In this document: piece after piece, positions 39,362-47,923 of the stretch
Numbering within the stretch: position 1 is the stretch's first letter
How the letters are laid out: each line of letters opens with the position of its first letter
NCBI RefSeq assembly: GCF_007988965.1
Contig: NZ_BJVD01000003.1
Location: 62,001-126,000 of the forward strand
Reading direction: 5' to 3'
DNA: 64,000 nucleotides
Source of the DNA: Rummeliibacillus stabekisii
Lineage (GTDB): Bacteria > Bacillota > Bacilli > Bacillales_A > Planococcaceae
Position numbers and translations under genes: made by a program
Notes under the pieces: model-generated
The model's input: the letters and a program-made list of their open reading frames with translations, nothing else
The model's database searches: none
Told to the model about the DNA's origin: nothing

Positions 39362-39683
39362 TTATTTCACCCCTATTCAAGCAACAATGTTACAAGATTC
39401 CATTTATATTATCAAATATAATGAATTCTTGCTACAAAAATTACTTATAGTATGTATCGTTATGATTTATAAAATTTATTCCGCTTTGATGGGTTGTAAA
39501 AACCCTACTTTTGAAATGAAAAAGCGAGAAGTTTATGTGGGGGTATTTACCCCTAAAAGCCCAGTTGGAACATGACCAATCAGTGTGGGGTACCGTTCTG
39601 GTTGAAGTTACATTTCATATATGTGAAGAAACAAGGTACGGATACAGAACCCGTACCTTGTTCAAGTTTACTTAGAAACTGTA
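39362..39683. other. Intergenic region clpX-tig with a short GC palindrome and tig terminator
   Basis: It holds the clpX promoter region, a 14-bp palindrome GGGGTATTTACCCC (39540-39553) about 180 bases upstream of clpX, and the tig terminator stem ACAAGGTACGG/CCGTACCTTGT (39631-39661). No coding sequence is supported. Confidence 0.6.
39631..39661 (-). terminator. Hairpin terminator after tig
   Basis: ACAAGGTACGG (39631-39641) pairs perfectly with CCGTACCTTGT (39651-39661) about 20 bases after the tig stop; T-rich sequence follows on the minus strand. Confidence 0.8.
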
Positions 39684-40976
39684 TTATTCAGTTACTTTTG
39701 CGTTATCAACTAAGAATTCTACAGTTTTGCGGATTTTCACATCATGTTCTAGTACGGAAGTGCCGCCTAGGATTGATTTGATTTGATCCGCATCCATTTT
39801 GAATTGCTCAGTCATTTTTTCTAATTCTGCATTGATGTCTTCTTCTGTTGCTTCGATTTTTTCTGCTTCGCCAATCGCTTCAAGAACTAATGCTACGCGT
39901 ACGCGAGATTCTGCATCTTCTTTCATTTGAGCGCGCAATGCAGCTTCATCTTGACCAGAGAATTGGTAGAAAAGATCAAGGTTTAAACCTTGCATTTGCA
40001 AGTTTTGATCATATTCTTGCATCATACGATCGATTTCAGTTTCGATCATAGCATTTGGAATATCGATTTTTGCGTTATTAGCAGCTTTTTCTACTAGTTC
40101 ATCACGTAGTGCTGTATCAGCTGCTGCAGCTTTTTCAGTAGCTGTTTTTTCTTTTAATTTTGTGCGTAGTTCATCTAGTGTTTTCACTTCTGAATCTACT
40201 TCTTGTGCAAAGTCATCATCCAATTCAGGAAGTTCTTTACCTTTTACTTCTTTAACATTTACTTTGAAAGTAGCTTCTTTACCAGCTAATTCTGCTGCGT
40301 GGTACTCTTCTGGGAAAGTTACAACTACTTCTTTTTCTTCGCCAGCTTTTGCGCCAATTAATTGTTCTTCGAATCCTGGAATGAAAGATCCTGAACCGAT
40401 TTCAAGTGAGTAGTTGTCGCCTTTGCCGCCTTCGAAAGCTTCGCCATCTTGGAAACCTTCAAAGTCGATTACAGCTGTATCGCCATTTTCGATAGCGCTA
40501 TCTTCTTTAACAACAAGTTCTGCAAGACGAGTTTGTTGATCTTTCAATTGTTGTTCAATTTCTTCGTCTGTAACAGTTGTTTCTTGTTTTTTCACTTCTA
40601 AGCCTTTGTAATCACCTAGTTCAACTTCTGGTTTTACAATAACTGTTGCAGTAAATTTGAAGTCTTTGTTTTTGCCTAGGTCTTCCATTTCGAAATCGAT
40701 TTCTGGTTGATCCACTGGAGAAATACCAGTTTCATCGATTGCTAATGGATAGTTTTCGTTCACTAAAAGTTCTAGTGCATCTTGGTATAATGATTCTACA
40801 CCGAATCTTTTTTCGAACATTTGACGAGGCATTTTACCTTTACGGAAGCCTGGTACGTTAATTTGTTTCACAACTTTTTTGAATGCTTTATCTAAAGCTG
40901 CATTTACTTTTTCAGCAGGCAATTCTACTGTTAATACTCCAGTGTTGCCTTCTTGTTTTTCCCATTTTGCTGACAT
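39684..40976 (-). CDS. tig: Trigger factor (ribosome-bound chaperone)
   Basis: Ribosome-associated folding chaperone with peptidyl-prolyl isomerase activity. 430 residues from the ATG at 40976 (GGAGG upstream). The ribosome-binding loop [17 protein letters not shown] (about 44-60) is intact. The central FKBP domain ([23 protein letters not shown]-like segment, [21 protein letters not shown]) and C-terminal helical arms follow. Upstream of clpX in the standard order. Confidence 0.97.
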   Translation of the reverse strand: MSAKWEKQEGNTGVLTVELPAEKVNAALDKAFKKVVKQINVPGFRKGKMPRQMFEKRFGVESLYQDALELLVNENYPLAIDETGISPVDQPEIDFEMEDLGKNKDFKFTATVIVKPEVELGDYKGLEVKKQETTVTDEEIEQQLKDQQTRLAELVVKEDSAIENGDTAVIDFEGFQDGEAFEGGKGDNYSLEIGSGSFIPGFEEQLIGAKAGEEKEVVVTFPEEYHAAELAGKEATFKVNVKEVKGKELPELDDDFAQEVDSEVKTLDELRTKLKEKTATEKAAAADTALRDELVEKAANNAKIDIPNAMIETEIDRMMQEYDQNLQMQGLNLDLFYQFSGQDEAALRAQMKEDAESRVRVALVLEAIGEAEKIEATEEDINAELEKMTEQFKMDADQIKSILGGTSVLEHDVKIRKTVEFLVDNAKVTE

Positions 40977-41047
40977 GTATAATACCTCCAAAATTAAATT
41001 CACATGTTGGACAATTTATTCGTTAATACGACTTTCTCAACTTTTTT

Positions 41048-41075
41048 AGTATATCATAGATAGCTATACTTTCAA
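41048..41075 (-). promoter_or_regulatory. Sigma-A promoter of tig
   Basis: Minus-strand TTGAAA (41070-41075), 16-base spacer, TATACT (41048-41053), between the ysoA-like stop and tig. Confidence 0.7.
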
Positions 41076-41081
41076 CTGATT

Positions 41082-42077
41082 TCATGTATCGAACAATTCA
41101 GATTGCTCTTCAAGGGTATTTAATAACTCCATCAAGTCATAATCTGTCTCTTTGACAACGCCGAACATTCCATGTACGAAGTCAATATACCCTTCTGCAA
41201 TCTCTTCTGCTCCATAATTAAACCATTCAAAAGGATAGGCTGCAAAGATATGCCTGGCCAATAGATATTGGACCATCTGTAAAGTAGAAGGTTCTTGGTC
41301 GAGCGCATCGCTTACCAATTCAAACACTTTCTTTGCTACTGGTAATTCATCCGGTAACAGCAATTCCTCTGTGTTCACTACTTTTGAATGCCCCAATTTT
41401 TTTACCTCTACTATCGCAGGAATTTCTTGTGCGACAAGAAGGTAGAGAATAAAGCTTTGGATCAAAGGATGAGACCTTTCATCCTCAATAATCGCCACCA
41501 ATAAATCTTTAATTGGACGTATATTCATTTCTTTAGCTGCTTGCAGCTTTTGCATCTGCTCAATTGTTGTTTTAGAAAAGAATGTATCTACTTCAAACTC
41601 ATCGCTGGCATGCTCTATCTCTACATCATCTAGACTGTCTTCTATTTTTGCTTTTGCAATTGCAGCATTGAGGTTTTTAATACGGATAAACTGGTCTTGC
41701 GATTCGGGCGGAATGACATCTTCTTCAAGTAAAGACTCAATAAGGGTTTCTACTTGTTTGTATTCTTTCAACTCCATTAGCACAGTTAAATAAAGTTCCA
41801 TCGTTTCTATGTATAATTGCGGCCCAATCGCGAGGAGTTTTTCACAAACGGCTTTCGCTTCTTTAAAGTTCCTTATTTCATACAAAGAGAATGCATAAAC
41901 ACTGAGTAATGCCTCATCTCCCTCGGTGTATTGCAATGCTTCTTTTAAGCATTCAACAGCCTGGTCATATTGGTACTTTTCAGCGAACTGTTGGCCCTCA
42001 GCTACGAGTCTCTCCACCGTTCCTGGGAACACAATAACATTTTCATGCTTCTGAAGTTTTCCTTTTTTTCTGCGCAA
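41082..42077 (-). CDS. TPR-repeat protein, YsoA-like
   Basis: 331 residues with tetratricopeptide-like helical repeats in the first half (VERLVAEGQQFAEKYQYDQAVECLKEALQYTEGDEALLSVYAFSLYEI, FKEAKAVCEKLL). The second half is a helical domain. It corresponds in position to B. subtilis ysoA, just upstream of tig. The start is TTG with AAGGGGAG eight bases upstream, followed by a basic N-terminus RRKKGKLQKHENVIVFP. Function unknown; TPR proteins usually mediate protein contacts. Confidence 0.8.
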   Translation of the reverse strand: MRRKKGKLQKHENVIVFPGTVERLVAEGQQFAEKYQYDQAVECLKEALQYTEGDEALLSVYAFSLYEIRNFKEAKAVCEKLLAIGPQLYIETMELYLTVLMELKEYKQVETLIESLLEEDVIPPESQDQFIRIKNLNAAIAKAKIEDSLDDVEIEHASDEFEVDTFFSKTTIEQMQKLQAAKEMNIRPIKDLLVAIIEDERSHPLIQSFILYLLVAQEIPAIVEVKKLGHSKVVNTEELLLPDELPVAKKVFELVSDALDQEPSTLQMVQYLLARHIFAAYPFEWFNYGAEEIAEGYIDFVHGMFGVVKETDYDLMELLNTLEEQSELFDT

Positions 42078-42268
42078 TTGTGTTCACTCCCCTTAAAATT
42101 CATCATAGCATAAAAACATTTTGACCCAAAATAATTTCCTTCGACAATTTGGTCTATATTTCGCTCATGTAGATTTCTATAGCTATATGTTATTTTGATA
42201 TAAAATAAACAAATTTGAGTTATAAAAGATAAATCCCACTCTAAATAGTAGAGAGGAAGATTTAAAAA

Positions 42269-42312
42269 ATAAAAAAACTGTAGACCCCCATTCATATGAG
42301 TTAGTCTACAGT
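42269..42312 (-). terminator. Terminator after the permease gene
   Basis: ACTGTAGAC (42277-42285) pairs with GTCTACAGT (42304-42312), followed on the minus strand by seven T. Confidence 0.9.
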
Positions 42313-42329
42313 CTAATTTGTTTAGAAAA

Positions 42330-43691
42330 TTACTCTTTAACACGCTTTTTATTCATTCCTAATAAGAAGAATAATGCTGTCATTATACATAAGAAGATAA
42401 TACCGACAATGAGGGAGATTTGTGTATCCTTATTGAACCACATACCTACCAATACAGTAAGTAAGAATAAAATTGTTACGTAGTTAGAAACTGGTGCAAA
42501 CGGCATTTTGAATGGGTGCGATGGCATTTGATCGCTATGCACTTTTCTAAATCTAATTTGAGCAATCAATAAGGCAAACCACGGCATCATCCCAGGTAGA
42601 ACACTAGCACTGTATACATAAACGAATATTTTTGATTGTGATACAAAGTTGAGCACAACCCCTACTGTTAAGCCGATTAATACTGCGATTGTACTCCAGT
42701 ATGGCACACCATTTTTAGAAACCTTAGCAAATATTTTTGGTGCTTGACCATTTTCTGCAAGTGTATAGATCATTCGGCCAGAACTGAAAATCCCGCTATT
42801 ACAGCCTGACATAGCTGCTGTAATCACCACAAAGTTAATGAAACCAGCCGCCATTGTAATACCAACTTTTGCAAAGGTAACAACGAATGGGCTACCCACT
42901 TCTTTTAATTGATCCCATGGATAAACTGTTACAATCACAAAGATAGCACCAATATAGAAAATTAGAATTCGCCATATTATAGAGTTGATCGCTTTAGTCA
43001 GTGATTTCTTTGGATTTTCTGCTTCCCCAGCTGTAATTCCGATTAATTCCACACCTTGGTATGAACCAACCACAAGTGATAAGGCAAAGAAGAAACCTTT
43101 CCATCCACCTGTAAAGAACCCGCCATTTGACCATAGATTTGAGAACCCAACTGCATGTCCACCATTGCCAAGACCGAAGAAGATTAATCCAAATCCAGCT
43201 ATTATCATTAATATGATCGTTACTATTTTAATTAGAGCAAACCAAAATTCAAATTCGCCAAATGACTTTACTGAAACTAAATTTGCCAAACCTAAAATAA
43301 CAATGACAATTAAGCCAGGTATCCACGGCGGCAAGTTAGGAAACCAATACTGCATATATGAGCCGACCGCAATTACTTCTGACATCCCTACAATCACCCA
43401 TTGAAACCAGTTGCTCCATGCAGTCAGATAGCCTGCAAGCGGATGTATGTATTGATGAGCGAAAGTCGCAAAGGAACCTGTAATTGGCTCTAGATATAGC
43501 ATTTCACCCATAGCTCTCATAATAAAAAATACGAATATACCAGCAATCGCATAGGCAAGCATAACAGAAGGACCTGTCCAACCGATGGTGCTTGATGAAC
43601 CCATAAACAGCCCCACACCAATAGTTCCACCAAGTGCAATCATTTGTATGTGCCGAGATTTAAGTCCCCTTTTCAATTCTTCATTCGCCAT
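42330..43691 (-). CDS. Amino acid permease (APC family, AapA/CycA-like)
   Basis: Twelve-helix amino acid:proton symporter of the AAT subfamily, 453 residues. The start ATG at 43691 has GAGGGGG upstream. The signature [29 protein letters not shown] opens the protein, with [28 protein letters not shown] and [26 protein letters not shown] further on. These are typical of D-serine/D-alanine/glycine or aspartate/GABA permeases. The exact substrate cannot be read from sequence alone. Monocistronic with its own terminator. Confidence 0.88.
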   Translation of the reverse strand: MANEELKRGLKSRHIQMIALGGTIGVGLFMGSSSTIGWTGPSVMLAYAIAGIFVFFIMRAMGEMLYLEPITGSFATFAHQYIHPLAGYLTAWSNWFQWVIVGMSEVIAVGSYMQYWFPNLPPWIPGLIVIVILGLANLVSVKSFGEFEFWFALIKIVTIILMIIAGFGLIFFGLGNGGHAVGFSNLWSNGGFFTGGWKGFFFALSLVVGSYQGVELIGITAGEAENPKKSLTKAINSIIWRILIFYIGAIFVIVTVYPWDQLKEVGSPFVVTFAKVGITMAAGFINFVVITAAMSGCNSGIFSSGRMIYTLAENGQAPKIFAKVSKNGVPYWSTIAVLIGLTVGVVLNFVSQSKIFVYVYSASVLPGMMPWFALLIAQIRFRKVHSDQMPSHPFKMPFAPVSNYVTILFLLTVLVGMWFNKDTQISLIVGIIFLCIMTALFFLLGMNKKRVKE

Positions 43692-44036
43692 AATTTTACC
43701 CCCTCTGTTCATCTAGATGTCTAGTTATCTCTGCATTTCAGCATAGAAAACAAACTTTCTTAAAATAATTTTCACCCTCTAAGTGTACTCAATTTCACTT
43801 ATAAATACAATTGTATTTCCCAAAAAAACAAGGACGGTCATCAAGTAACTTTGCGGAAAAGAGAATTTTTCCGTAAAACTCTTTTGTTTTTTATCTTTTC
43901 CGTTATGATCTCTTTTGAGTTTAAATTTCAAGAGATAATTTGCGAAATGATTCAGTGTACATTGAGCCTTTATTGCTTTAAGCTAAAAGTATAACGTGCA
44001 AATGAGCCTGTTGCTCATTTGAAGGAGGACTATATA
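43692..44036. promoter_or_regulatory. Divergent region permease-punA with hairpin abutting the punA ribosome site
   Basis: AT-rich region with promoters for the permease (minus) and punA (plus). A perfect hairpin CAAATGAGC (43999-44007) / GCTCATTTG (44013-44021) ends exactly where the ribosome site AAGGAGG (44022-44028) begins. This could stabilise the mRNA or tune translation. A purine riboswitch was looked for and not recognised. Confidence 0.55.
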
Positions 44037-44858
44037 ATGCATCAATTAGACGCAATTAATGAAGCTAGAGACTATATTTTAAATAAAATTAACAGCACAC
44101 CAACAGTCGGCTTGATTCTAGGCTCAGGCTTAGGAAATCTTGCTGATGAAATAGAAAATCCAGTTCATATCCCATACAGTGAAATTCCACATTTTGCGAA
44201 GTCAGAAGCCATTGGCCATGCTAATGAGCTAGTTGTCGGAGAGCTAAGCGGCAAAATAGTAGCAGCAATGAAAGGACGATTCCATTATTATGAGGGATTT
44301 ACATTAGACGAAGTCACTTTCCCTGTACGCGTAATGAAGTCGCTTGGAATTGAAAGCATCATTGTGACAAATGCTTGTGGCGCTGTTAACACGAGCTTCA
44401 CACCTGGTGATTTGATGCTAATAACAGATCATATTAATTTGACAGGTACTAACCCGTTAATCGGCCCAAACAACGATACGCTAGGCACGCGCTTCCCCGA
44501 TCTATCCGAGGCGTATGATAAAGATTTACGTAAACTTGCAATCATCGTGTCTAAGAAACAAGATGTTAAAATTAAACAAGGTGTCTATGCTTGGTGGAGC
44601 GGTCCAACTTATGAAACACCTGCTGAAATCCGCATGATTCGAACTCTTGGCGCTGATGCAGTCGGCATGTCTACTGTTCCAGAAGCGATTGTTGCAAAAC
44701 ACGCTGGCATGAAAGTACTTGGGATCTCTTGTCTAACAAATATGGCATGTGGCATTCTTGACCAACCATTAAACCACGAGGAAGTAATTGAAGTAGCTAG
44801 CCAAGTCAACACAAAATTCGTTGGCTTGATTAAAGGTTTACTTGAAGAAATTGAATAA
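44037..44858 (+). CDS. punA: Purine nucleoside phosphorylase
   Basis: Phosphorolysis of inosine/guanosine-type nucleosides to base and ribose-1-phosphate. 273 residues, trimeric family 2 PNP. Motifs: LGSGLGNLADEIENPVHIPY, GRFHYYEGF (catalytic His region), VTNACGAVNTSFTPGDLMLITDHIN, GVYAWWSGPTYETPAEIRM, GADAVGMSTVPEAI. The ATG at 44037 has an AAGGAGG site eight bases upstream. It lies at the end of the core block before the accessory region. Confidence 0.96.
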   Translation: MHQLDAINEARDYILNKINSTPTVGLILGSGLGNLADEIENPVHIPYSEIPHFAKSEAIGHANELVVGELSGKIVAAMKGRFHYYEGFTLDEVTFPVRVMKSLGIESIIVTNACGAVNTSFTPGDLMLITDHINLTGTNPLIGPNNDTLGTRFPDLSEAYDKDLRKLAIIVSKKQDVKIKQGVYAWWSGPTYETPAEIRMIRTLGADAVGMSTVPEAIVAKHAGMKVLGISCLTNMACGILDQPLNHEEVIEVASQVNTKFVGLIKGLLEEIE

Positions 44859-44880
44859 TCACTCCCGTTAACGTGGGAAT

Positions 44881-44922
44881 AAAAAACACACGCCAACTTC
44901 TCTAAAGATGGCGTGTGTTTTC
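44881..44922. terminator. Bidirectional terminator after punA
   Basis: AACACACGCCA (44885-44895) pairs with TGGCGTGTGTT (44909-44919), flanked by A and T runs. It serves punA (plus) and the nucleotidyltransferase gene (minus). Confidence 0.9.
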
Positions 44923-44942
44923 TCTGTTAATGAGTATTTTCT

Positions 44943-45530
44943 TTATTTTAGAGTATCATAACCAATTTCAGAAACCTCTATTTTTCCCCAGATGGATTTC
45001 CAGTCTTTCTTGGTAACCCTGTTTGCATAAATGCTACTTCTCGTATCTTTCTCTAAATAATAAGGAGTAGGTTTTACCTTCAAATTGATTACATCCTTAA
45101 CTCCCCATGGAGCCGCTAAAAGTACATTATCTTTTTCATCTAATTTAACCCCTAATGCAGTTGCCGTTTCAGGGAATTTGGATATCCCATCAATAGATGA
45201 CGTATAAGGAGCCATATTATTTAAAAGATGCATTCGTGCCTGATTTTTTACTGACCAAGGGATATTGGGCATAAGGGATTTAAGTCTTCTTTCCAGATTC
45301 TTTTCTTCTAATTCTTTTATATTTGATGAATCAAAGTAAATAACATCTATATCAGGTAAAGGGGTTCTTGCATTAAAATCATGTAGGACATCCCATACTT
45401 TTGATCTCACAAAACCTGCACATATCCACCAATCAGGCAAATCTAATATTTTTGCAGTCTTTAATACATCCATCATCCAGCTATCCTTTTTAATAACTTC
45501 TATAATATCTTTTTCCTCTGCTAGTACCAT
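44943..45530 (-). CDS. Nucleotidyltransferase-fold family protein (DUF925/NTP_transf_6-like)
   Basis: 195 residues. The motif WICAGFVRSKVWDVLH followed by PDIDVIYFD resembles the GG/GF-S ... DxD catalytic arrangement of the NTP_transf_6 family. The ends are rich in Trp (DLPDWWICAG, TKKDWKSIWGKIE). The substrate is not known for this family. It stands alone at the start of the accessory region, sharing a bidirectional terminator with punA. Intact length. Confidence 0.75.
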   Translation of the reverse strand: MVLAEEKDIIEVIKKDSWMMDVLKTAKILDLPDWWICAGFVRSKVWDVLHDFNARTPLPDIDVIYFDSSNIKELEEKNLERRLKSLMPNIPWSVKNQARMHLLNNMAPYTSSIDGISKFPETATALGVKLDEKDNVLLAAPWGVKDVINLKVKPTPYYLEKDTRSSIYANRVTKKDWKSIWGKIEVSEIGYDTLK

Positions 45531-45562
45531 TATTCCACCTGCCTAAAAATAATGTTTTATTA

Positions 45563-46381
45563 TTAAGTGTTGAATAGCTTTCCTTCCAGTGCTACAATAT
45601 ATCTTTTTGCTGATAGTTGAACTCGATTTTGTGCATCGTCCAAAATAACTCGACGGAATGCATCATACAACTTATTAAATTGAATAGAATTCAAACGGTT
45701 TGCCATACGGTCAACAGTGTTTGCTGGTAACGGAATAAAATTTGGATAGCTATACATGAAAGTAACCCATTGACGATCTGCCACTACACGGACAATATCT
45801 CCGACAAATAAAACGCCTTCTTTTTTATTTTGCCATTCAAGAATGGTAGCTCCTTTAAAATGGCCACCTAAACGATGTAACACAATACCTTCATGCAGCT
45901 TTAATTGATCACCTGTCCAAAAGACTATTTGTTTACTTGGTCTCGTTATCCATTCTTTATCATCTTCATGAATATAAATGGGCGCATTAAAAGCTTCTGC
46001 CCATTCTACTTGACTAGAATAATAATGGGGATGTGATAAGGCTATTGCTTGGATTCCACCTAGTTCATTAATTTTCATAATTGTTTCCTTATCAATATAA
46101 GTAATGCAATCCCAAAGTACATTAAATTTCCCATGTTGAATCAGGTATGTATTTTGGCCAATTCCAAAAGAAGGTACTGTCTTAATGCTATGTAATCTTT
46201 CTTCTTCAGGAGTAAATTCATTTATATATCGATTAGATTGGACAAGTTGTTCTAAAGTAGTCCAAGATTGTCCATTCACACTTACATATTGTCTAGCTTC
46301 AGTACAAATCTTGCATTCGTTCGGTTCCTGTGTAGATTGATCATGCTGAACGCCACATGTATTACAAATATAATAACTCAC
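45563..46381 (-). CDS. MBL-fold hydrolase with N-terminal rubredoxin-like zinc knuckle
   Basis: 272 residues from the GTG at 46381 (GGAGGG eight bases upstream). The N-terminus carries CNTCGVQHDQ ... CKIC, a four-cysteine metal knuckle. The metallo-beta-lactamase-like domain follows: LSHPHYYSSQVEW replaces the canonical HxHxDH with HPHYYS; later motifs GGHFKGATILEW and FVGDIVRVV are retained. Two of the usual metal ligands are therefore changed, so hydrolase activity is uncertain. Function unknown. Confidence 0.75.
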   Translation of the reverse strand: MSYYICNTCGVQHDQSTQEPNECKICTEARQYVSVNGQSWTTLEQLVQSNRYINEFTPEEERLHSIKTVPSFGIGQNTYLIQHGKFNVLWDCITYIDKETIMKINELGGIQAIALSHPHYYSSQVEWAEAFNAPIYIHEDDKEWITRPSKQIVFWTGDQLKLHEGIVLHRLGGHFKGATILEWQNKKEGVLFVGDIVRVVADRQWVTFMYSYPNFIPLPANTVDRMANRLNSIQFNKLYDAFRRVILDDAQNRVQLSAKRYIVALEGKLFNT

Positions 46382-46723
46382 ATTAAACACCCTCCATTTT
46401 GGATACATTTTAGAAACCAAGGTAATAGACAATTATTGTATGATTTAAAGCTTCTAATGACCACCGTTCTTATGACTGAAAGATAATTGTCGTTAGTAAT
46501 TTTTTGATTTATGTTTTCTTCGAACAATATCTAAAAATAATCAGGTACATTTGTCCAAGCACAATTTTTCTTTTTGTATATATTGAAATGAACATATCAA
46601 TCTATACCTTGATTTTTATTGGTATAGACTTATCTTTTAATATAGCTATTTCACCTTGACAGAATAAGATTCCAACTATAAGCAAAGGCATTTGAGAAAC
46701 TTCAAACAAGGAGGTAAATATCT
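46382..46723 (+). promoter_or_regulatory. Intergenic region with inverted repeat and promoter for the 47-aa gene
   Basis: It contains an inverted repeat TCTATACC (46601-46608) / GGTATAGA (46621-46628), an operator-like or terminator-like element. A candidate sigma-A promoter follows: TTGACA (46656-46661), a short 15-base spacer, TATAAG (46677-46682). It would drive the small gene at 46724. Nothing coding is supported. Confidence 0.5.
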
Positions 46724-46867
46724 ATGGGTTGCGGCTGTGGCGGCGGAAAACGAAATAGTACTCAGAAAAACAAATCCCACTTGACTAAAAAACATCAACT
46801 AAAAGCGAAACAACACGATCATCAGAATAAACTCAAGACTGGTAGCAGAGAGAACAAAAGTGACTAA
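46724..46867 (+). CDS. 47-aa Cys/Gly- and Lys/His-rich small protein
   Basis: Very short gene starting MGCGCGGGKRN and continuing with a basic, His- and Gln-rich chain (KKHQLKAKQHDHQNKLK) ending SRENKSD. A perfect AAGGAGG site lies 9 bases upstream, a promoter-like TTGACA/TATAAG pair precedes it, and a strong terminator follows 20 bases after the stop. The unit thus looks like a real monocistronic gene. The CxC near the N-terminus plus histidines suggest metal binding. No family was recognised. Confidence 0.65.
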   Translation: MGCGCGGGKRNSTQKNKSHLTKKHQLKAKQHDHQNKLKTGSRENKSD

Positions 46868-46886
46868 TAATAATGCATGACCACTC

Positions 46887-46921
46887 AAAAACGTATTATT
46901 TTAACAAAATAATACGTTTTT
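46887..46921. terminator. Bidirectional terminator after the 47-aa gene
   Basis: AAAAACGTATTATTTT (46887-46902) and AAAATAATACGTTTTT (46906-46921) form a perfect 16-bp stem with a 3-base loop. Confidence 0.92.
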
Positions 46922-47017
46922 AATTTCTTTATAGGCCACTACTTCACAGGGATTTTTAAACCGATCAAATGAGAGACCTCCTTCATTTTTAGGGAAGCGA
47001 TTAAATCTTTCTAAACC

Positions 47018-47778
47018 TTAATATGAGAACGGGGGAAACTCATTCCAATCAAATTTGTTTTCATCTCTTTGTGTTTGGAAACTAGGTTCTTCTAAACCAT
47101 CTAATACAAAACTGGCTTCAAAAAATAAATTCATATAATATGATAATGGTCTATGGAACATGAAGTGTGGGATGGCTTGCCCCTTAATCCCAATAGCTTT
47201 ATATGATTCAGGGCTTAGATATTTGGATACTATTTTTAATCATTATCTTCCCTTCAATATCTTCTGTTTCATTGATCTTTCTTAGACCAGGTGTTTGAAA
47301 GCATGGATGCGTAATAGAGAAAACAAAAGTTCCATTTGTCTTTAACAACTTATGTAGAGAATTTACTAATGGGGTTATATCAGCTATGTCCATTAAGGCC
47401 ATATTTGCTACTGCACTATCATACTTTTTATTACCAAGCGAAATAATTCATCATAATTAGTAGCATCAACCACCCTATAGTCTATTTGATTCAAATAGTT
47501 TTCAGACCTGTTTTTCGCACTTTCTACCATTTGCTCACTATAATCAAAAGCAACCACATGAGCTCCTAATTCGGCGAGTCTCCTTGAAAAATTTCCATTT
47601 CCACAACCAATATCTAATATAGTTTGTTTGTCTTTCACTTTTAATAATTTTTCAGTATAGGGTTAATAAGTTCTTGGTGAAATCTGTTGCTTTCATTTCC
47701 CATGTACTCATCTCAGTGTTTTGCGTTCTGTTCCCATATGGTCTTTGAGTCCTCATTAAGCTCTCTCCATTCACTCAA
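47018..47778 (-). pseudogene. Broken class I SAM-dependent methyltransferase
   Basis: A complete methyltransferase can be pieced together from three frames. A TTG start at 47778 (AGGAG upstream) gives LSEWRELNEDSKTIWEQNAKH, then TGA where TGG (Trp) is expected, then DEYMGNESNRFHQEL. A frameshift near 47645 leads into DKQTILDIGCGNGNFSRRLAELGA (SAM-binding motif I). Another near 47405 leads into ANMALMDIADITPLVNSLHKLLKTNG. A last one near 47215 leads into SYKAIGIKGQAIPHFMFHRPL, ending at 47018. One nonsense mutation and three frameshifts make it non-functional as written. Confidence 0.85.
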
Positions 47779-47861
47779 TATGCATTCTCCTCTCAAAACA
47801 ATAGTTTCCTCTATTAGATAAATTCTCGTTTTATATAAAGTAGTCCTCTATTTGGGGCAAG

Positions 47862-47908
47862 AAAAAAAGATACCCTACAAACAATTTTTCAATCATTTGT
47901 TGGGTATC
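47862..47908 (-). terminator. Terminator after gntP-like gene
   Basis: GATACCC and GGGTATC with an inner ACAAA/TTTGT pairing, followed on the minus strand by seven T. Confidence 0.88.
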
Positions 47909-47923
47909 CATTCTAATATATTT

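Noticed and set aside
39333-39575. Plus-strand 80-aa open frame upstream of clpX
   Set aside because: It overlaps the clpX 5' end on the opposite strand and crosses its promoter region; no ribosome site.
43860-44036. Purine riboswitch upstream of punA
   Set aside because: The conserved purine-riboswitch core and its three-stem layout were not found; only a simple hairpin at the ribosome site is present.
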